The notes below the pieces were generated by a model that saw only the letters and a list, made by a program, of their open reading frames with translations, made no database searches and was not told the DNA's origin. 64,000 nucleotides of DNA from Lysobacter sp. K5869 (GTDB lineage Bacteria > Pseudomonadota > Gammaproteobacteria > Xanthomonadales > Xanthomonadaceae). A program made the position numbers and the translations under genes. The stretch spans positions 2,953,001 to 3,017,000 of the forward strand of contig NZ_CP072597.1 of the NCBI RefSeq assembly GCF_018847975.1, read 5' to 3'. Shown here one piece after another: positions 1 through 8,331 of this stretch. Position 1 is the first letter of the stretch. The number at the start of each line of letters is the position of its first letter.

Positions 1-251
1 ATAACGAAAGCGATGGAGCCCTGCATGGCTTTGCCCGCGCGCGCCTCGGCGATCGCGTGCAGGTCCGACAGCTTCGCCTCGGGGCCGGCCACCGGCCGCG
101 CGCGCTTGCCTGTGCGCTTCTCCGGCGCCGGCTCCAGCACGTACCAGCGGCCCGCGCCGCTGGCGTCCCAATAGATGCCCTTCGGCACCTTCAGGTGATC
201 GATGTGGCGCGGCAGGTTCGCCGCGCGCGTTCTTGGCCGTCCTCGTGGCAT
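1..251 (-). CDS. Phage integrase, N-terminal part only (runs off the window)
   Basis: The leftmost gene reads leftward off the edge, leaving about 83 residues. The start (MPRGRPRTRAANLPRHID) continues into a KGIYWDASGAGRWYVLEP segment, which resembles the N-terminal region of phage tyrosine integrases. The catalytic domain lies outside the window, so the R-H-R-Y residues cannot be checked. The ATG overlaps the stop of the upstream DUF4224 gene (TGATG), so the two are probably translationally coupled. It sits at the prophage end opposite the attachment site at 37.55 kb, as expected for an integrase next to its att site. The family call is inferred from this short stretch and the position. Confidence 0.7.
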   Translation of the reverse strand, partial: MPRGRPRTRAANLPRHIDHLKVPKGIYWDASGAGRWYVLEPAPEKRTGKRARPVAGPEAKLSDLHAIAEARAGKAMQGSIAFV

Positions 252-484
252 CAGCCCAACTCGTTCGGATCGTAGGTGTCGCGCGCCTTGTTGCCGCCGG
301 CCAGGCCGAGCGCGGCGTTCAGCGCTTCCAGGGTGGTCCAGACGCCGCCCTGGCCGTCGTAGCAGAAGGGCACACCCTGCGCGCGCAGCCAGCGCTCGAC
401 GGTGGCGAGCTTCGGCGGCGGCGCGTCGGGCTTTGGCTTGCACATGCTCTGCAGGTCCGCGAACTGGTAAACGTCGCCGATCAT
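251..484 (-). CDS. DUF4224-like small protein next to integrase
   Basis: This 77-residue protein has the DUF4224 pattern: a short helix, then WLRAQGVPFCYDGQGGVW and a terminal helix. DUF4224 proteins often sit directly upstream of phage integrases. Their role is not established, but size and location would suit an excision or directionality factor (inference). The start overlaps the methyltransferase stop (ATGA) and the stop overlaps the integrase start, making a tightly coupled distal part of the leftward operon. Confidence 0.65.
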   Translation of the reverse strand: MIGDVYQFADLQSMCKPKPDAPPPKLATVERWLRAQGVPFCYDGQGGVWTTLEALNAALGLAGGNKARDTYDPNELG

Positions 485-2145
485 CGCACCTCCAAATTTG
501 CCCTCACGATCGCGCGAAGCGGGGGCGGGCTCACGCTGTTGCCGACCATCGCGACGGACTCATGCACCTTGAGGCGCCGACCGTCCGCGGTTCGGTCGAT
601 GATGTATTCAGGCGGGAAGCCTTGCGCGGCGAACAGCTCCGGCGCATCGAGCATCCGATAGAGGATGTCGATTCGAAAGGCTCGCAGCACCGGGACCGCG
701 CAAGCGAAATCACCGCCCCTCGCGGTTGTGATCGTTCCGACGGAATCGCTGGCGAGGCGTGCGCGACCGATTCGGCTCGCGTTGCAGGTCGACACGATCA
801 CAGGTTCGGCGACGCTGAAGCGAGTCTTCGTCGTGACCGCTGGGAGCGATTCCGAGGCGGGTTTTCCCGTTCGACCGCTCCCGCTCCCGTAATAGGGCGC
901 GATGACTGGTTCGAACAGTTGGGGTCGCGCGCAGCCCGGATGCTTCGCGTTCGTAGCGCCGCCGGTGGTGATCGTCGGCATTCCATCGCTAACGGGCTTC
1001 GCGGCGCTTGTGCTCTGAGTGCCGAGCAGTACAGCCATCATCGCCGGTCGGATCAGTTGAGGCCTTGCGCCTCCCTGGCCGCCCTCGGTGATGGTGGGGA
1101 CGCCTTCGGCAACCGAACGCGGCACTCCGCCACCGCCGACAGCCATGATCAGGCTGTCCATGTGGGTGATGCCAAAAGCCTCTACCTCCTCGGGGGTCAG
1201 TAGAAGCCGCGGCTCTTGACCGTCCCGCAACGCTTCTAGCGCGTCGATGTATGGCTGCGGCCAATGACCGCGCCGCGCGCCGTCTAGGACGCGCATTATG
1301 GTGTTGCGCACTAGCGGGCGAGCCCGGTTGAAAATCGAACGGCCTTCCTTCGACCAGTCGATGCAATCCGCCGCGGTGACGAACGGCAGCGAACAGTCCG
1401 GCCCGTGCGTCGGCTCCGGCCAACGGACCGGAACGCCGTCGCTTCTACCAATGCCGAAAAGGCGCTTGCGGGTGGTGCCGGCACCCCAATGCCGCGCGAC
1501 GAGCTTTCGGTACTCGAGGGGAACGCCTTGCTTAGCCATCGCGGCGACGAACTGGCGCCAGGTGCGGCCCTCGTGCCGCTTGTCTGGGACCAGGAACTGC
1601 TCGCGTAGCGGCGTGCGCTCGCCAGGCGCGGCTATACTTCCATCGAGCTTGACGACTCGGCCGGTGGTCTTGTCGCGCTTTGCGACAAGCGGCCCCCATT
1701 TCAGCATCTGCTCGACATTCTCCAAGCTGACGATCCGCGGCGGCGCGCCGCGCTTCCTGGTCTTTCCTACCCACTTCAGGATCACCCACGCCAGCGCGCG
1801 AATTTCCCTGCTGCGCGGCTGACCTCCTTTCGCTTGGCTGAAATGCGTGCAGTCCGGCGACGCGTGCAGCCAGCCAATTCGGCGGCCGCCGGTTTCTGCG
1901 CAGGGGTCAGCCTTGAAAACGTCCTCGCACAAATGCCTCGTGAGAGGGTGGTTCGCGGCGTGCATCCCGATCGCGATTTCGTTGTGATTGATGGCGATGT
2001 CGACTGCCCGGCCCAGCTCGGCCTCAAGGGCGTAGCTGGCCCCGCCGCCGCCGGCGAACAGATCGACAACAAGTTCGCCTGCCGGCAGCTTGGGCGGCGC
2101 GCTGTGCCGCGGGAAATTGAACTCGTGCTGGGAGCCGTCAGCCAT
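481..2145 (-). CDS. Phage DNA (cytosine-5) methyltransferase
   Basis: This 554-residue protein has C5-methyltransferase motifs in order: motif I DLFAGGGGASYAL near 28-40 (AdoMet binding), motif IV ASPDCTHFS with catalytic Cys near 99, motif VI ENV near 142-144, motif VIII TTRKRLF near 224-230, and a C-terminal VGNSVSPP motif X. The usual Pro-Cys of motif IV is Asp-Cys, as in some phage enzymes. Residues about 350-495, where target recognition is expected, hold four diverged copies of a segment built on PxSDxxPTITTGG. The frame is open upstream to 2250, but the MADGSQ start at 2145 overlaps the previous stop and precedes motif I at a normal distance. No cognate restriction gene is visible, so protection of phage DNA from host restriction is the likely role (inference). 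Confidence 0.88.
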   Translation of the reverse strand: MADGSQHEFNFPRHSAPPKLPAGELVVDLFAGGGGASYALEAELGRAVDIAINHNEIAIGMHAANHPLTRHLCEDVFKADPCAETGGRRIGWLHASPDCTHFSQAKGGQPRSREIRALAWVILKWVGKTRKRGAPPRIVSLENVEQMLKWGPLVAKRDKTTGRVVKLDGSIAAPGERTPLREQFLVPDKRHEGRTWRQFVAAMAKQGVPLEYRKLVARHWGAGTTRKRLFGIGRSDGVPVRWPEPTHGPDCSLPFVTAADCIDWSKEGRSIFNRARPLVRNTIMRVLDGARRGHWPQPYIDALEALRDGQEPRLLLTPEEVEAFGITHMDSLIMAVGGGGVPRSVAEGVPTITEGGQGGARPQLIRPAMMAVLLGTQSTSAAKPVSDGMPTITTGGATNAKHPGCARPQLFEPVIAPYYGSGSGRTGKPASESLPAVTTKTRFSVAEPVIVSTCNASRIGRARLASDSVGTITTARGGDFACAVPVLRAFRIDILYRMLDAPELFAAQGFPPEYIIDRTADGRRLKVHESVAMVGNSVSPPPLRAIVRANLEVR

Positions 2146-2374
2146 TGGCGACACCCTCCCGCGCAACGTTGAGCAGGCGCTGCAGGTCATCGGCGCGGAC
2201 GCGCACGTAGACGCGGCGCGCCGGATTCGCCAGGTCGAAACCCAGCTCAAGCTCGCCGGGCACGTCGGCCTCGGCGATCAGCTCCAGCAGCGCCGTCGTG
2301 TGCGCCATCGCGTCGGAGCCGTCGCGCGCGAAGGCGTTGACGGTGACGGCGGCGAAGCGGTCCAGATCAGCCAT
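2138..2374 (-). CDS. Hypothetical phage protein (78 aa)
   Basis: This small soluble protein starts MADLDRFAAVTVNAF and contains LELIAEADVPGELELGFDL. No family was recognised. It overlaps its neighbours on both sides by a few bases, as is typical of the tightly packed leftward operon. The longer frame reaching 2563 is dominated by Arg and Ser and is not used. Confidence 0.6.
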   Translation of the reverse strand: MADLDRFAAVTVNAFARDGSDAMAHTTALLELIAEADVPGELELGFDLANPARRVYVRVRADDLQRLLNVAREGVANG

Positions 2375-2780
2375 GCTTACGGCCCTCCGCAGTGAGTCGC
2401 TCCGCGGCGATCGCTGCGCGCGCGTACTCGGCCATCTGTTCGGCGTCGAACACCGGATCGGAGCCGGTTCGCGGCATCCCGTTCCACATGCCGTGCCGCT
2501 CCAGATGGCCGAAGGGCTCCGGCAGCGGCGGAAGCGCGCCAGGCGCGGGCGGCGCAGCGCCATGAACGTCGCGTGCGTGGTCGGCCAGGCCGGCGGCCTT
2601 CACCAGCTTGCCGCAGGTCGGGCAGGGCACCTTCGCCACCTTCGGCGGCGCCGGCCGGTAGTCGTCGCGGCGGCAGTCGCGGCAGCGCCGCGGGAAGCCC
2701 CGTGCGCCACCGTCGCCCATGTAGACGCCGCAGCCTTCGCACAGCGTCCCGTCCAGCATCATGTCGGCGATATCACCCAC
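2367..2780 (-). CDS. Zinc-finger phage protein (137 aa)
   Basis: Two metal-binding clusters are visible. The N-terminal one is CEGCG with a later CRDCRRD (residues about 14-40). The second is CPTCGKLVKAAGLADHARDVH (about 53-73), a C2H2-type finger. The C-terminus is proline-rich then helical. A DNA- or RNA-binding role is possible but not shown. The start is GTG at 2780, overlapping the upstream stop by 8 nt. Confidence 0.65.
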   Translation of the reverse strand: MGDIADMMLDGTLCEGCGVYMGDGGARGFPRRCRDCRRDDYRPAPPKVAKVPCPTCGKLVKAAGLADHARDVHGAAPPAPGALPPLPEPFGHLERHGMWNGMPRTGSDPVFDAEQMAEYARAAIAAERLTAEGRKHG

Positions 2781-3348
2781 GGCCGTTGCCCTCCCCGCAG
2801 CCAGGACCGATCAGGCCCGCATCGTCCGGATCGGTGAAGTCGCGCCAATGCACCCAACCACGCTCGGGGCAATGGAAACCCCACTCGCGCACGACCGGAC
2901 CCATCAGGAACAGCGTCCAGCAAGGTGCGAGCCCGGCGGCGGCCGGCATCAGTTCCACGCGATGCGCGCGGCTCGGCAGGCTGAACTTCATGCTCGGCGC
3001 CTCGCGGTAGCGGCGGCGATGGATACCGCCGGCTGCGATGGTGTGCTCGGTGTAGCTGCCCTTAAGCAAGATCGAGCACCAAGCCCACGGGTGATCGTGC
3101 AGGGCGCGGTCGTCGTCGTTGCGCATGAAGTGGTGCAGGTATGCGTTCGGCAGGCGTCGCGCGATCCAGCGCTTGGCGCGGTTGATCCGGGTCGGGTCGC
3201 GCTCGGCGGCTTCGGACCAGCGGCGCCACGGCAGCAGCCACCAACGCCGCAAGTAGGGATCGTCGGCGCGACCGATAACGAAGTCCGGCGGCCGGCGCGT
3301 AACGTGCGCGATCAGGGTGTGCGCGAGTCGCGCGAACAGATCACGCAT
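2773..3348 (-). CDS. Cupin-like phage protein (191 aa)
   Basis: The central part carries RNDDDRALHDHPWAWCSILLKGSYTEH, which matches the metal-binding first motif of a small cupin fold (His-x-His, then an acidic or His residue). A second half has further His and a WGFHCPERGWVHW segment. Proteins of this type recur in phage early operons with unknown function. The substrate cannot be told from sequence. Confidence 0.6.
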   Translation of the reverse strand: MRDLFARLAHTLIAHVTRRPPDFVIGRADDPYLRRWWLLPWRRWSEAAERDPTRINRAKRWIARRLPNAYLHHFMRNDDDRALHDHPWAWCSILLKGSYTEHTIAAGGIHRRRYREAPSMKFSLPSRAHRVELMPAAAGLAPCWTLFLMGPVVREWGFHCPERGWVHWRDFTDPDDAGLIGPGCGEGNGRG

Positions 3349-3826
3349 GGCGGCCGTCCTGGGTCAGTTCCGGGCCGAGCGGCAAACAGCCTTCTTCCGG
3401 ATATTCGGTGATCCACGCGACATGCGAGTAACGGCGCAGCGCGCCGACGTCGTCCGGAACGCCATCGAGCGGCGCCTCGGAAATCGTGTACTCGCACTCC
3501 AGCTCTTCGTCCGGCGGCATTTTGCTGCGGTCGAAGTGCAAGCCGGTGAACTCGGCAAGCTCCAGGATTTGAGCGACAGTGAGGGTCACGCTCTGGCGCG
3601 GCGCGGGCTCCGCTGCGGCTTCCTTGTGTCGCTTCCAGTACGCCAGCGCCGACCCGGGCACGCGGTCGATGATGGCGCGGCCGTAGACGGTTTCGCCACC
3701 GGCGCCGATGGGGTCGATGCTGTTGATCGCGCAGTCCAGCGACTTGCAGCGATCGCCGATCACGAAACCGCCGCTCGGGCTGGTGTAGATGATCGCGTGC
3801 AGGGTTTCGGGCAGATTCTCGTCCAC
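3341..3826 (-). CDS. Hypothetical phage protein (161 aa)
   Basis: This acidic soluble protein starts at GTG with DENLPETLHAIIYTSPSGGFVIGDRC and includes a helix SVTLTVAQILELAEFTGLHF. No domain was recognised. It overlaps the cupin-like gene by 8 nt and lies just downstream of rdgC in the same operon. Confidence 0.6.
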   Translation of the reverse strand: MDENLPETLHAIIYTSPSGGFVIGDRCKSLDCAINSIDPIGAGGETVYGRAIIDRVPGSALAYWKRHKEAAAEPAPRQSVTLTVAQILELAEFTGLHFDRSKMPPDEELECEYTISEAPLDGVPDDVGALRRYSHVAWITEYPEEGCLPLGPELTQDGRHA

Positions 3827-3829
3827 GGC

Positions 3830-4735
3830 TCAGGCCTCCGGCGTGACGAAAGTGAAGCCGGCGTGCAGCGCTTGGAAAACACGCTTCAGTTCGGCGGAGA
3901 ACAGCGCGAACCGCGCGTCCAGCTCGGCGCGCAGGCCGTCGCTGTCGTTGTGCTCGAGCTTGTCCACCGCGCCATCGAGCAGGCGGAATTTGCGCAGGAC
4001 CAGGTCATCGCCGACGACGAACGAGGCTTGGTCGTCCAGGGTCAGCGCCAGGCGCGAAACCTGCATCCCGGTGTCCAGGTGCCGGCCGATTTCCTCGCTC
4101 TCCACCTCCTGGCGGGTGAACTTGGCCTTGGCGCGCTCGTCGGCGGAATCGGACAGTTCGCACTCGTCGCCGATCGCCAGCCCTTCGGGCAGGTCTTCGC
4201 CGGCGACCCAGCCGGTCAGGATCGAGCGCGCCGCCGATTCGGCGCTGAGCGGCAGCGCTGGAAAGCTCCCCAGCGCGCGGCGAATCTCGCTCACGACGCC
4301 CTCGGCGGCCTTGCGGCTGCTGGTGTTGACCGCGATCAGGCCCAGGTCCAAGTCGAGCACGGCGTCGATACGGCCGGGTCGCACGAACGCGCGCGGCAGC
4401 ATGTCGACGATGATTTCGTCCTTCAGGCGGCGGCGCGTGCGCGGGCCCGGAATGGCGCCTTCTTCCTTCTCGATGGCGGCCAGGCGCTTCGCCAGCGCCT
4501 CGCTCACCACCGCGCCGGGCAGCAGACGGTTCTCGCTGCCGACCGTCAGCCAGATGGCATTGCCGATGCGCTGCGACAGCGCTTCGCAGTCGCGGCCGAA
4601 CGGGGAAATGAAGCCGGCCGACGACAGCTCGAGCGGGCCGACCGGCTTCAAGACGCACTCGGCCAGGCCGGCGTCGAGCGCGGACAGGTCGAGCGACGTC
4701 GGGAAACGGAACATCGTGACGTTGCGGAAAAACAT
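3830..4735 (-). CDS. rdgC: RdgC-like recombination-associated protein
   Basis: The 301-residue product matches the usual length of RdgC (about 303) and has family segments: N-terminal MFFRNVTMFRF, CVLKPVGPLELSSAGFISPFG, and the C-terminal FVVGDDLVLRKFRLLDG. RdgC is a ring-shaped DNA-binding protein that limits RecA filament formation. Phage copies are found in recombination modules, as here with exonuclease, SSB-like and NinB-like genes upstream. The frame continues upstream to 5230 but that part overlaps another gene and is Arg/Pro-rich, so the ATG at 4735 is chosen. Confidence 0.9.
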   Translation of the reverse strand: MFFRNVTMFRFPTSLDLSALDAGLAECVLKPVGPLELSSAGFISPFGRDCEALSQRIGNAIWLTVGSENRLLPGAVVSEALAKRLAAIEKEEGAIPGPRTRRRLKDEIIVDMLPRAFVRPGRIDAVLDLDLGLIAVNTSSRKAAEGVVSEIRRALGSFPALPLSAESAARSILTGWVAGEDLPEGLAIGDECELSDSADERAKAKFTRQEVESEEIGRHLDTGMQVSRLALTLDDQASFVVGDDLVLRKFRLLDGAVDKLEHNDSDGLRAELDARFALFSAELKRVFQALHAGFTFVTPEA

Positions 4736-4824
4736 GGAGGCCTCGCGAATGAGGGCCGCGGCGGTCGGCGGCGAAGTGGGTGGCCGCTTACGGCGGCCAG
4801 TCGGTGGCGCGCGGCTGCGCCGGC

Positions 4825-5187
4825 TCAGACGGTCAGGCGATGCAGGATCGAGTTCAGGCGCGCGCGGATCGCCAACTGCAGCGACAGGCGCTGATCGATT
4901 TCGTTGCAGATCGCGGACGGCGCACCCGGCGACGCGCCGCCGCAGGCCGTCTTCTCTTCCGGTTCGGGGCTGAGGACGAAGCTCAGACGCGACTCCAGCT
5001 CGGTGACGAGGCTGAAGGTCTCGTTCTGCGATTCGCGCAACTCGCCCAGCCGCGAATCGGTCGCGGAAACGGGCCGCGGCGGCCCGAGCTGCGCGCGCTT
5101 CTGGATGGCGCCCAGGTCGCGGGGGCCGCTGACGCCGGCGACGGAAGCGGCGTAGGCCTCGGAGGCGGTGTAGTTCTGGTCGTGCAT
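4825..5187 (-). CDS. Hypothetical phage protein (120 aa)
   Basis: It starts MHDQNYTASEAYAAS and has a helical C-terminal half with SLVTELESRLSFVL and a CNEIDQRLSLQLAIRARLNSILHRL segment, probably a short coiled coil. No family was recognised. About 90 nt separate it from rdgC. Confidence 0.55.
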   Translation of the reverse strand: MHDQNYTASEAYAASVAGVSGPRDLGAIQKRAQLGPPRPVSATDSRLGELRESQNETFSLVTELESRLSFVLSPEPEEKTACGGASPGAPSAICNEIDQRLSLQLAIRARLNSILHRLTV

Positions 5188-5291
5188 GGCGTTCTCTCCT
5201 ATTGCGGTTGAAGGTGGCGGCCGCCGGCAACGCGGCGGGGGAGGCTGGGCCGCGCTGGGGAGCGCCAGCGGCCGCCGAAGAAATGGGCCGG

Positions 5292-5768
5292 CTACCTGCC
5301 GGCGGGAGGCGCGGACCAGATCACGCCGCGCTCGTTGCCGAACTCGTCGATCAGGTCCATAAGCTGGGTGAGTTGCCGCACGCTCATCTGCGACGTGCGC
5401 TCGCCGAAGGCGACGACACCGCCGTACAGGCCGGCGAAGGTGTGCGGCTGGAAAAGCGCCGCGGTGAACAAGTCCTTGAACTGCGCGGACGTCAGGCGCC
5501 GCGCGCGGGGAAACTCGGACAGCAAGACGTAGGCGCCGTCTTCGATCAGGCGATCAGCGCGCCAGCGCGCCGGCTTGTAGCCGACCTGTTCGGCCAAGTC
5601 CTGGAGAAGCACCCACATGCGAGCGTTCTGCTCGTTGGAGCGCTTCGGCTCCGCGATGGTCACGCTGCGCGCGCCCTCGCGAAGCTCGGAGCCGAGGGCG
5701 TCCAGGAAGCGGCGTTTCACCGCTTCGTACTCCGGCAGCCGCCGATCCAGGACGAAGGTCGCCATCAT
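5292..5768 (-). CDS. NinB/Orf-family recombination protein
   Basis: The 158-residue protein has the NinB hallmark SNEQNARMWVLLQDLAEQVGY near residues 45-65. A second conserved block follows, running through the FKDLFTAAL segment, and then VVAFGERTSQMSVRQLTQLMDLI. Lambda NinB (Orf) is a single-strand DNA-binding recombination mediator that replaces RecFOR functions. The start overlaps the stop of the upstream exonuclease gene (TGATG), linking it to end resection. Confidence 0.85.
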   Translation of the reverse strand: MMATFVLDRRLPEYEAVKRRFLDALGSELREGARSVTIAEPKRSNEQNARMWVLLQDLAEQVGYKPARWRADRLIEDGAYVLLSEFPRARRLTSAQFKDLFTAALFQPHTFAGLYGGVVAFGERTSQMSVRQLTQLMDLIDEFGNERGVIWSAPPAGR

Positions 5769-6448
5769 CAGAACCTCACGTCCGGATCGCTGATGTCGAA
5801 CCCTTCAGCGCGCGGCGGCTGGTACGTGTTCCGGCTGTTGCCGATGACTTCGATCCACTGCTGAACCTTCGGCTCCAGCAGCGCCACGCGCTCTTCCATC
5901 TGCTGGCGCTCGTCCTCAGTGATTTCGCAGTCGATCAGCAGGCCGCCGGCCTGCGGGTGGTAGGCGAGGAATTCCAGCCCGTCGAGCTGCCCGACCCACA
6001 TCGCCCAGCGCGTTTGCCAGCGATATTCAGCCGGAACCTTGCCCTGCTTTTTGCAGGACATCCAAGCCTTGTGCAGCGGGCACTTCGCCTCGATGGCGCG
6101 GCGCGCGTCGCCGACGTAGAGCCCGTCGGGAGACCAGCCCACGTTCGGCAGCGTAGCGTGCAGGACGAAGCCGACCTGCTCGATTTGAACGCCGCGCTCC
6201 TGGCAGAACCAGGCGCGCGCCTCGGGCTCCAGCTCGTTGCCGCGCTCCATCGCGGACGACTTGAACCCGCCGCCGGTGGGGCCGAAAACGCGCTCCCACG
6301 CGATGTCCTGGATCAGCGACGCGAGTCCGCCGGTGTCCAGGCCGCCCATGATGACGGCGGCGCTGGACGCGCTCCACTTCCCGGCTTTGATCGCGTACCA
6401 CTCCGGGCTGTGCTGCTCGATTTCGCGATGAATGAGGGGTGCGGACAT
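5768..6448 (-). CDS. YqaJ/lambda-type exonuclease
   Basis: The 226-residue protein carries PD-(D/E)xK nuclease signatures of the YqaJ/lambda Exo family: HSPEWYAIKAGKWSAS near the N-terminus, MERGNELEPEAR (about 67-78), SPDG with Asp near 108, and EAKCP with Glu 120 and Lys 122. It would resect double-strand ends to expose 3' single strands for annealing. An upstream GAGG at a normal distance supports the ATG at 6448. It sits between the SSB-like and NinB-like genes. Confidence 0.88.
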   Translation of the reverse strand: MSAPLIHREIEQHSPEWYAIKAGKWSASSAAVIMGGLDTGGLASLIQDIAWERVFGPTGGGFKSSAMERGNELEPEARAWFCQERGVQIEQVGFVLHATLPNVGWSPDGLYVGDARRAIEAKCPLHKAWMSCKKQGKVPAEYRWQTRWAMWVGQLDGLEFLAYHPQAGGLLIDCEITEDERQQMEERVALLEPKVQQWIEVIGNSRNTYQPPRAEGFDISDPDVRF

Positions 6449-6455
6449 GTCAACC

Positions 6456-7121
6456 TCAGAACGGGATGTCGTCGTCGGCGAAGTCGTCGGAGGGGGCGCG
6501 CGACGATCCGCCGCCGCGGCTGGTGCTGGAGCTGCCGCTGGACGTGCGCGGCGTGCCGCGCAGCGGCTTGATCGGGTTCTTATCCAGCCACGCCAGCAGG
6601 CGGTCCAGCGACTTCGCCTCAGAGGCCTGCGACAGGATTTCGTCGGCCATGCGACGGCTGGCCGGATCGAAGACGCCGACGACGATCATCCGCACCTTCG
6701 TTTCCCCGTTGCCGGCGATGTGCTCCTCGCCCTGCAGCACGAGACCGATGCGCGGCCCCATGAGGGCCGGATACACGTCGCGATCGCGCACGACGTCTTC
6801 GCCGGCGGTGAAGTCGTAGAGCGTGACCTTCCCGGGCTTGGTCTCGATGCGGCGCAGGCGCAGACACGCCATGATCGCGTTCAGCGTCTTGTACGACGGA
6901 AGCGCTTCGCCGTCGCCGTTGTGCGTGTAGAGCGACAGCAGGCCGGTTTCCTGCCCGTTCTCGGCGGCCAGGATCAGGTTCACCGACTCGGTGCCGCGCT
7001 CGTTCTTCTCGTAGAAGGCGGCGCGGAAGGTGCCGACGTAGGGGCCGGGCTGGGTGATGCGCTTGCCGGCATTGCTCGCCTCTTTGGCGGCGCCGGTGTC
7101 GAGTTCGAAGTTACGGGACAT
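6456..7121 (-). CDS. Phage single-strand DNA-binding-like protein
   Basis: The 221-residue product has a compact N-terminal part, then a Ser/Gly/Arg-rich linker (about 188-208), then the acidic tip DDFADDDIPF. That tail is the classic C-terminal peptide by which SSB proteins recruit partners. The N-terminal fold is not the bacterial OB consensus I can read with certainty, so the function rests on the tail and on neighbours. The genes on either side are an exonuclease and a Sak4-like ATPase, which in phages typically work with a dedicated SSB. Confidence 0.7.
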   Translation of the reverse strand: MSRNFELDTGAAKEASNAGKRITQPGPYVGTFRAAFYEKNERGTESVNLILAAENGQETGLLSLYTHNGDGEALPSYKTLNAIMACLRLRRIETKPGKVTLYDFTAGEDVVRDRDVYPALMGPRIGLVLQGEEHIAGNGETKVRMIVVGVFDPASRRMADEILSQASEAKSLDRLLAWLDKNPIKPLRGTPRTSSGSSSTSRGGGSSRAPSDDFADDDIPF

Positions 7122-7123
7122 GG

Positions 7124-7795
7124 TCAGGCGGCCTCGCGGTTGGTGCTGGCCGGCGCAATCTCGTAGAACTCGCAGATGCAGTCGTCCACCAGCTTCAGGT
7201 CGTTGGGAATGCGCTCTTCGTCGAACAGGCCCATCGGGGCCTTGACGGTGTCGGCGCCGCTGTTGCGCGTGCTGAACTCGTGCTTGCCGTCGGTGACGGT
7301 GGCGCGCAGCACGATGGAGACCAAGCCTTCCAGGACGATTTTTTCGTCCAGCATCTTGCCGATGGTCTTCAGCTTGGTCGTGCCGTTCTCGTCCTCCTGG
7401 CTGTGGCTCAGCAGGTAGACGCGGACGTCGTCGGGGAGGGTGGAAAGCACGGTGAACACCTCCCAGCCGTGCTTCGCGATGTCGGTGAACTTGTCGTAGC
7501 CGCGCTCGTCGCTGCGGCGCATCAGCTCGTTTGCGAGCATGTACTGGAAATCGTCGATGACGATGACCTTGCGGCTGGTCTTCGCCGCGATCTTCAAGAT
7601 CGTCGCCGCCTGATCGGTGGTGAAAATGTTGCCGGTCGGGCAGTTTTCCGGGTGGAAGTGCTTCCAGGCACCGGACTTGAACGGCAGCGGCTTTTTGACG
7701 ACCTGCACGAGCAGGGTTTGCGCCGGGTCCATCCCGCGCAGGCTGGCGGTCTTGCCTGCGCCGGACTTGCCGATGATGACGGTGACGGTGCTCAT
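7124..7795 (-). CDS. Sak4-like RecA-fold P-loop ATPase
   Basis: The 223-residue protein has Walker A GKSGAGKT at 9-16 and Walker B VIVIDDFQ near 77-84. Its length and single RecA-like core fit the Sak4 class of phage single-strand annealing ATPases. It lies directly upstream of the SSB-like gene. It could alternatively be a generic phage AAA ATPase, but the recombination context favours Sak4. Confidence 0.75.
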   Translation of the reverse strand: MSTVTVIIGKSGAGKTASLRGMDPAQTLLVQVVKKPLPFKSGAWKHFHPENCPTGNIFTTDQAATILKIAAKTSRKVIVIDDFQYMLANELMRRSDERGYDKFTDIAKHGWEVFTVLSTLPDDVRVYLLSHSQEDENGTTKLKTIGKMLDEKIVLEGLVSIVLRATVTDGKHEFSTRNSGADTVKAPMGLFDEERIPNDLKLVDDCICEFYEIAPASTNREAA

Positions 7796-7851
7796 TGCGT
7801 GCTCCGGTGATTGCTTCGGTTGCTTAGGTGGCTTCGATGCCTAGGGCTGGA

Positions 7852-8331
7852 TCAGTGGGCGGATTGAGCGGCCGGCACCAGCGCGGCGCGGTCGTTGGCC
7901 TGGTTCTGCGCGCGCTTGATCGCACCGGCGGGCGTTTCGGGCAGCTCGGACAGGGCGCGCACGTCGATGTCGTGGTCGTCGACCTGCACGGCGATGACGG
8001 TCGGCGAATAGGGCTCGGTGAGCCGCGCCGGCGGCTGGTTGCGCTCGAGCGGACGCTGCAAGTCGCCCTTGACGAACGCGGCCTGCACGGCGCCGACGTG
8101 ATCGGAGGCGAAGCGCAGCAGCATCGCGGCGGCCAGCGAGTCGCGGAACTGTTCGACGTCGAGCTGGCCGAGCGCCGAGAGCTGGTCGCCGCCGGCCTCC
8201 TTCGCCATGCTGTTGATGATGTCGCGCACGCCGGTCAGCGCGGCCATGCGACCTTCGGCGTTCGCCTGCATGTCGGCGAAGTGGTCATCGCCCAGCGTGG
8301 CGATCACGGTGATGCGGATGTTCTTGCTCAT
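7852..8331 (-). CDS. Hypothetical phage protein (159 aa)
   Basis: It begins MSKNIRITVIATLGDDHFADM and is mostly helical, with a later beta-rich segment PTVIAVQVDDHDIDVRAL. No family was recognised. The ATG at 8331 overlaps the upstream stop (ATGA). The frame extends to 8529 but that part overlaps the upstream membrane-protein gene. Confidence 0.55.
   Translation of the reverse strand: MSKNIRITVIATLGDDHFADMQANAEGRMAALTGVRDIINSMAKEAGGDQLSALGQLDVEQFRDSLAAAMLLRFASDHVGAVQAAFVKGDLQRPLERNQPPARLTEPYSPTVIAVQVDDHDIDVRALSELPETPAGAIKRAQNQANDRAALVPAAQSAH

Noticed and set aside
7796..7851. A possible extra gene between the Sak4-like ATPase and the 159-aa protein
   Set aside because: The gap is only 56 bp and no ORF with a ribosome site fits.
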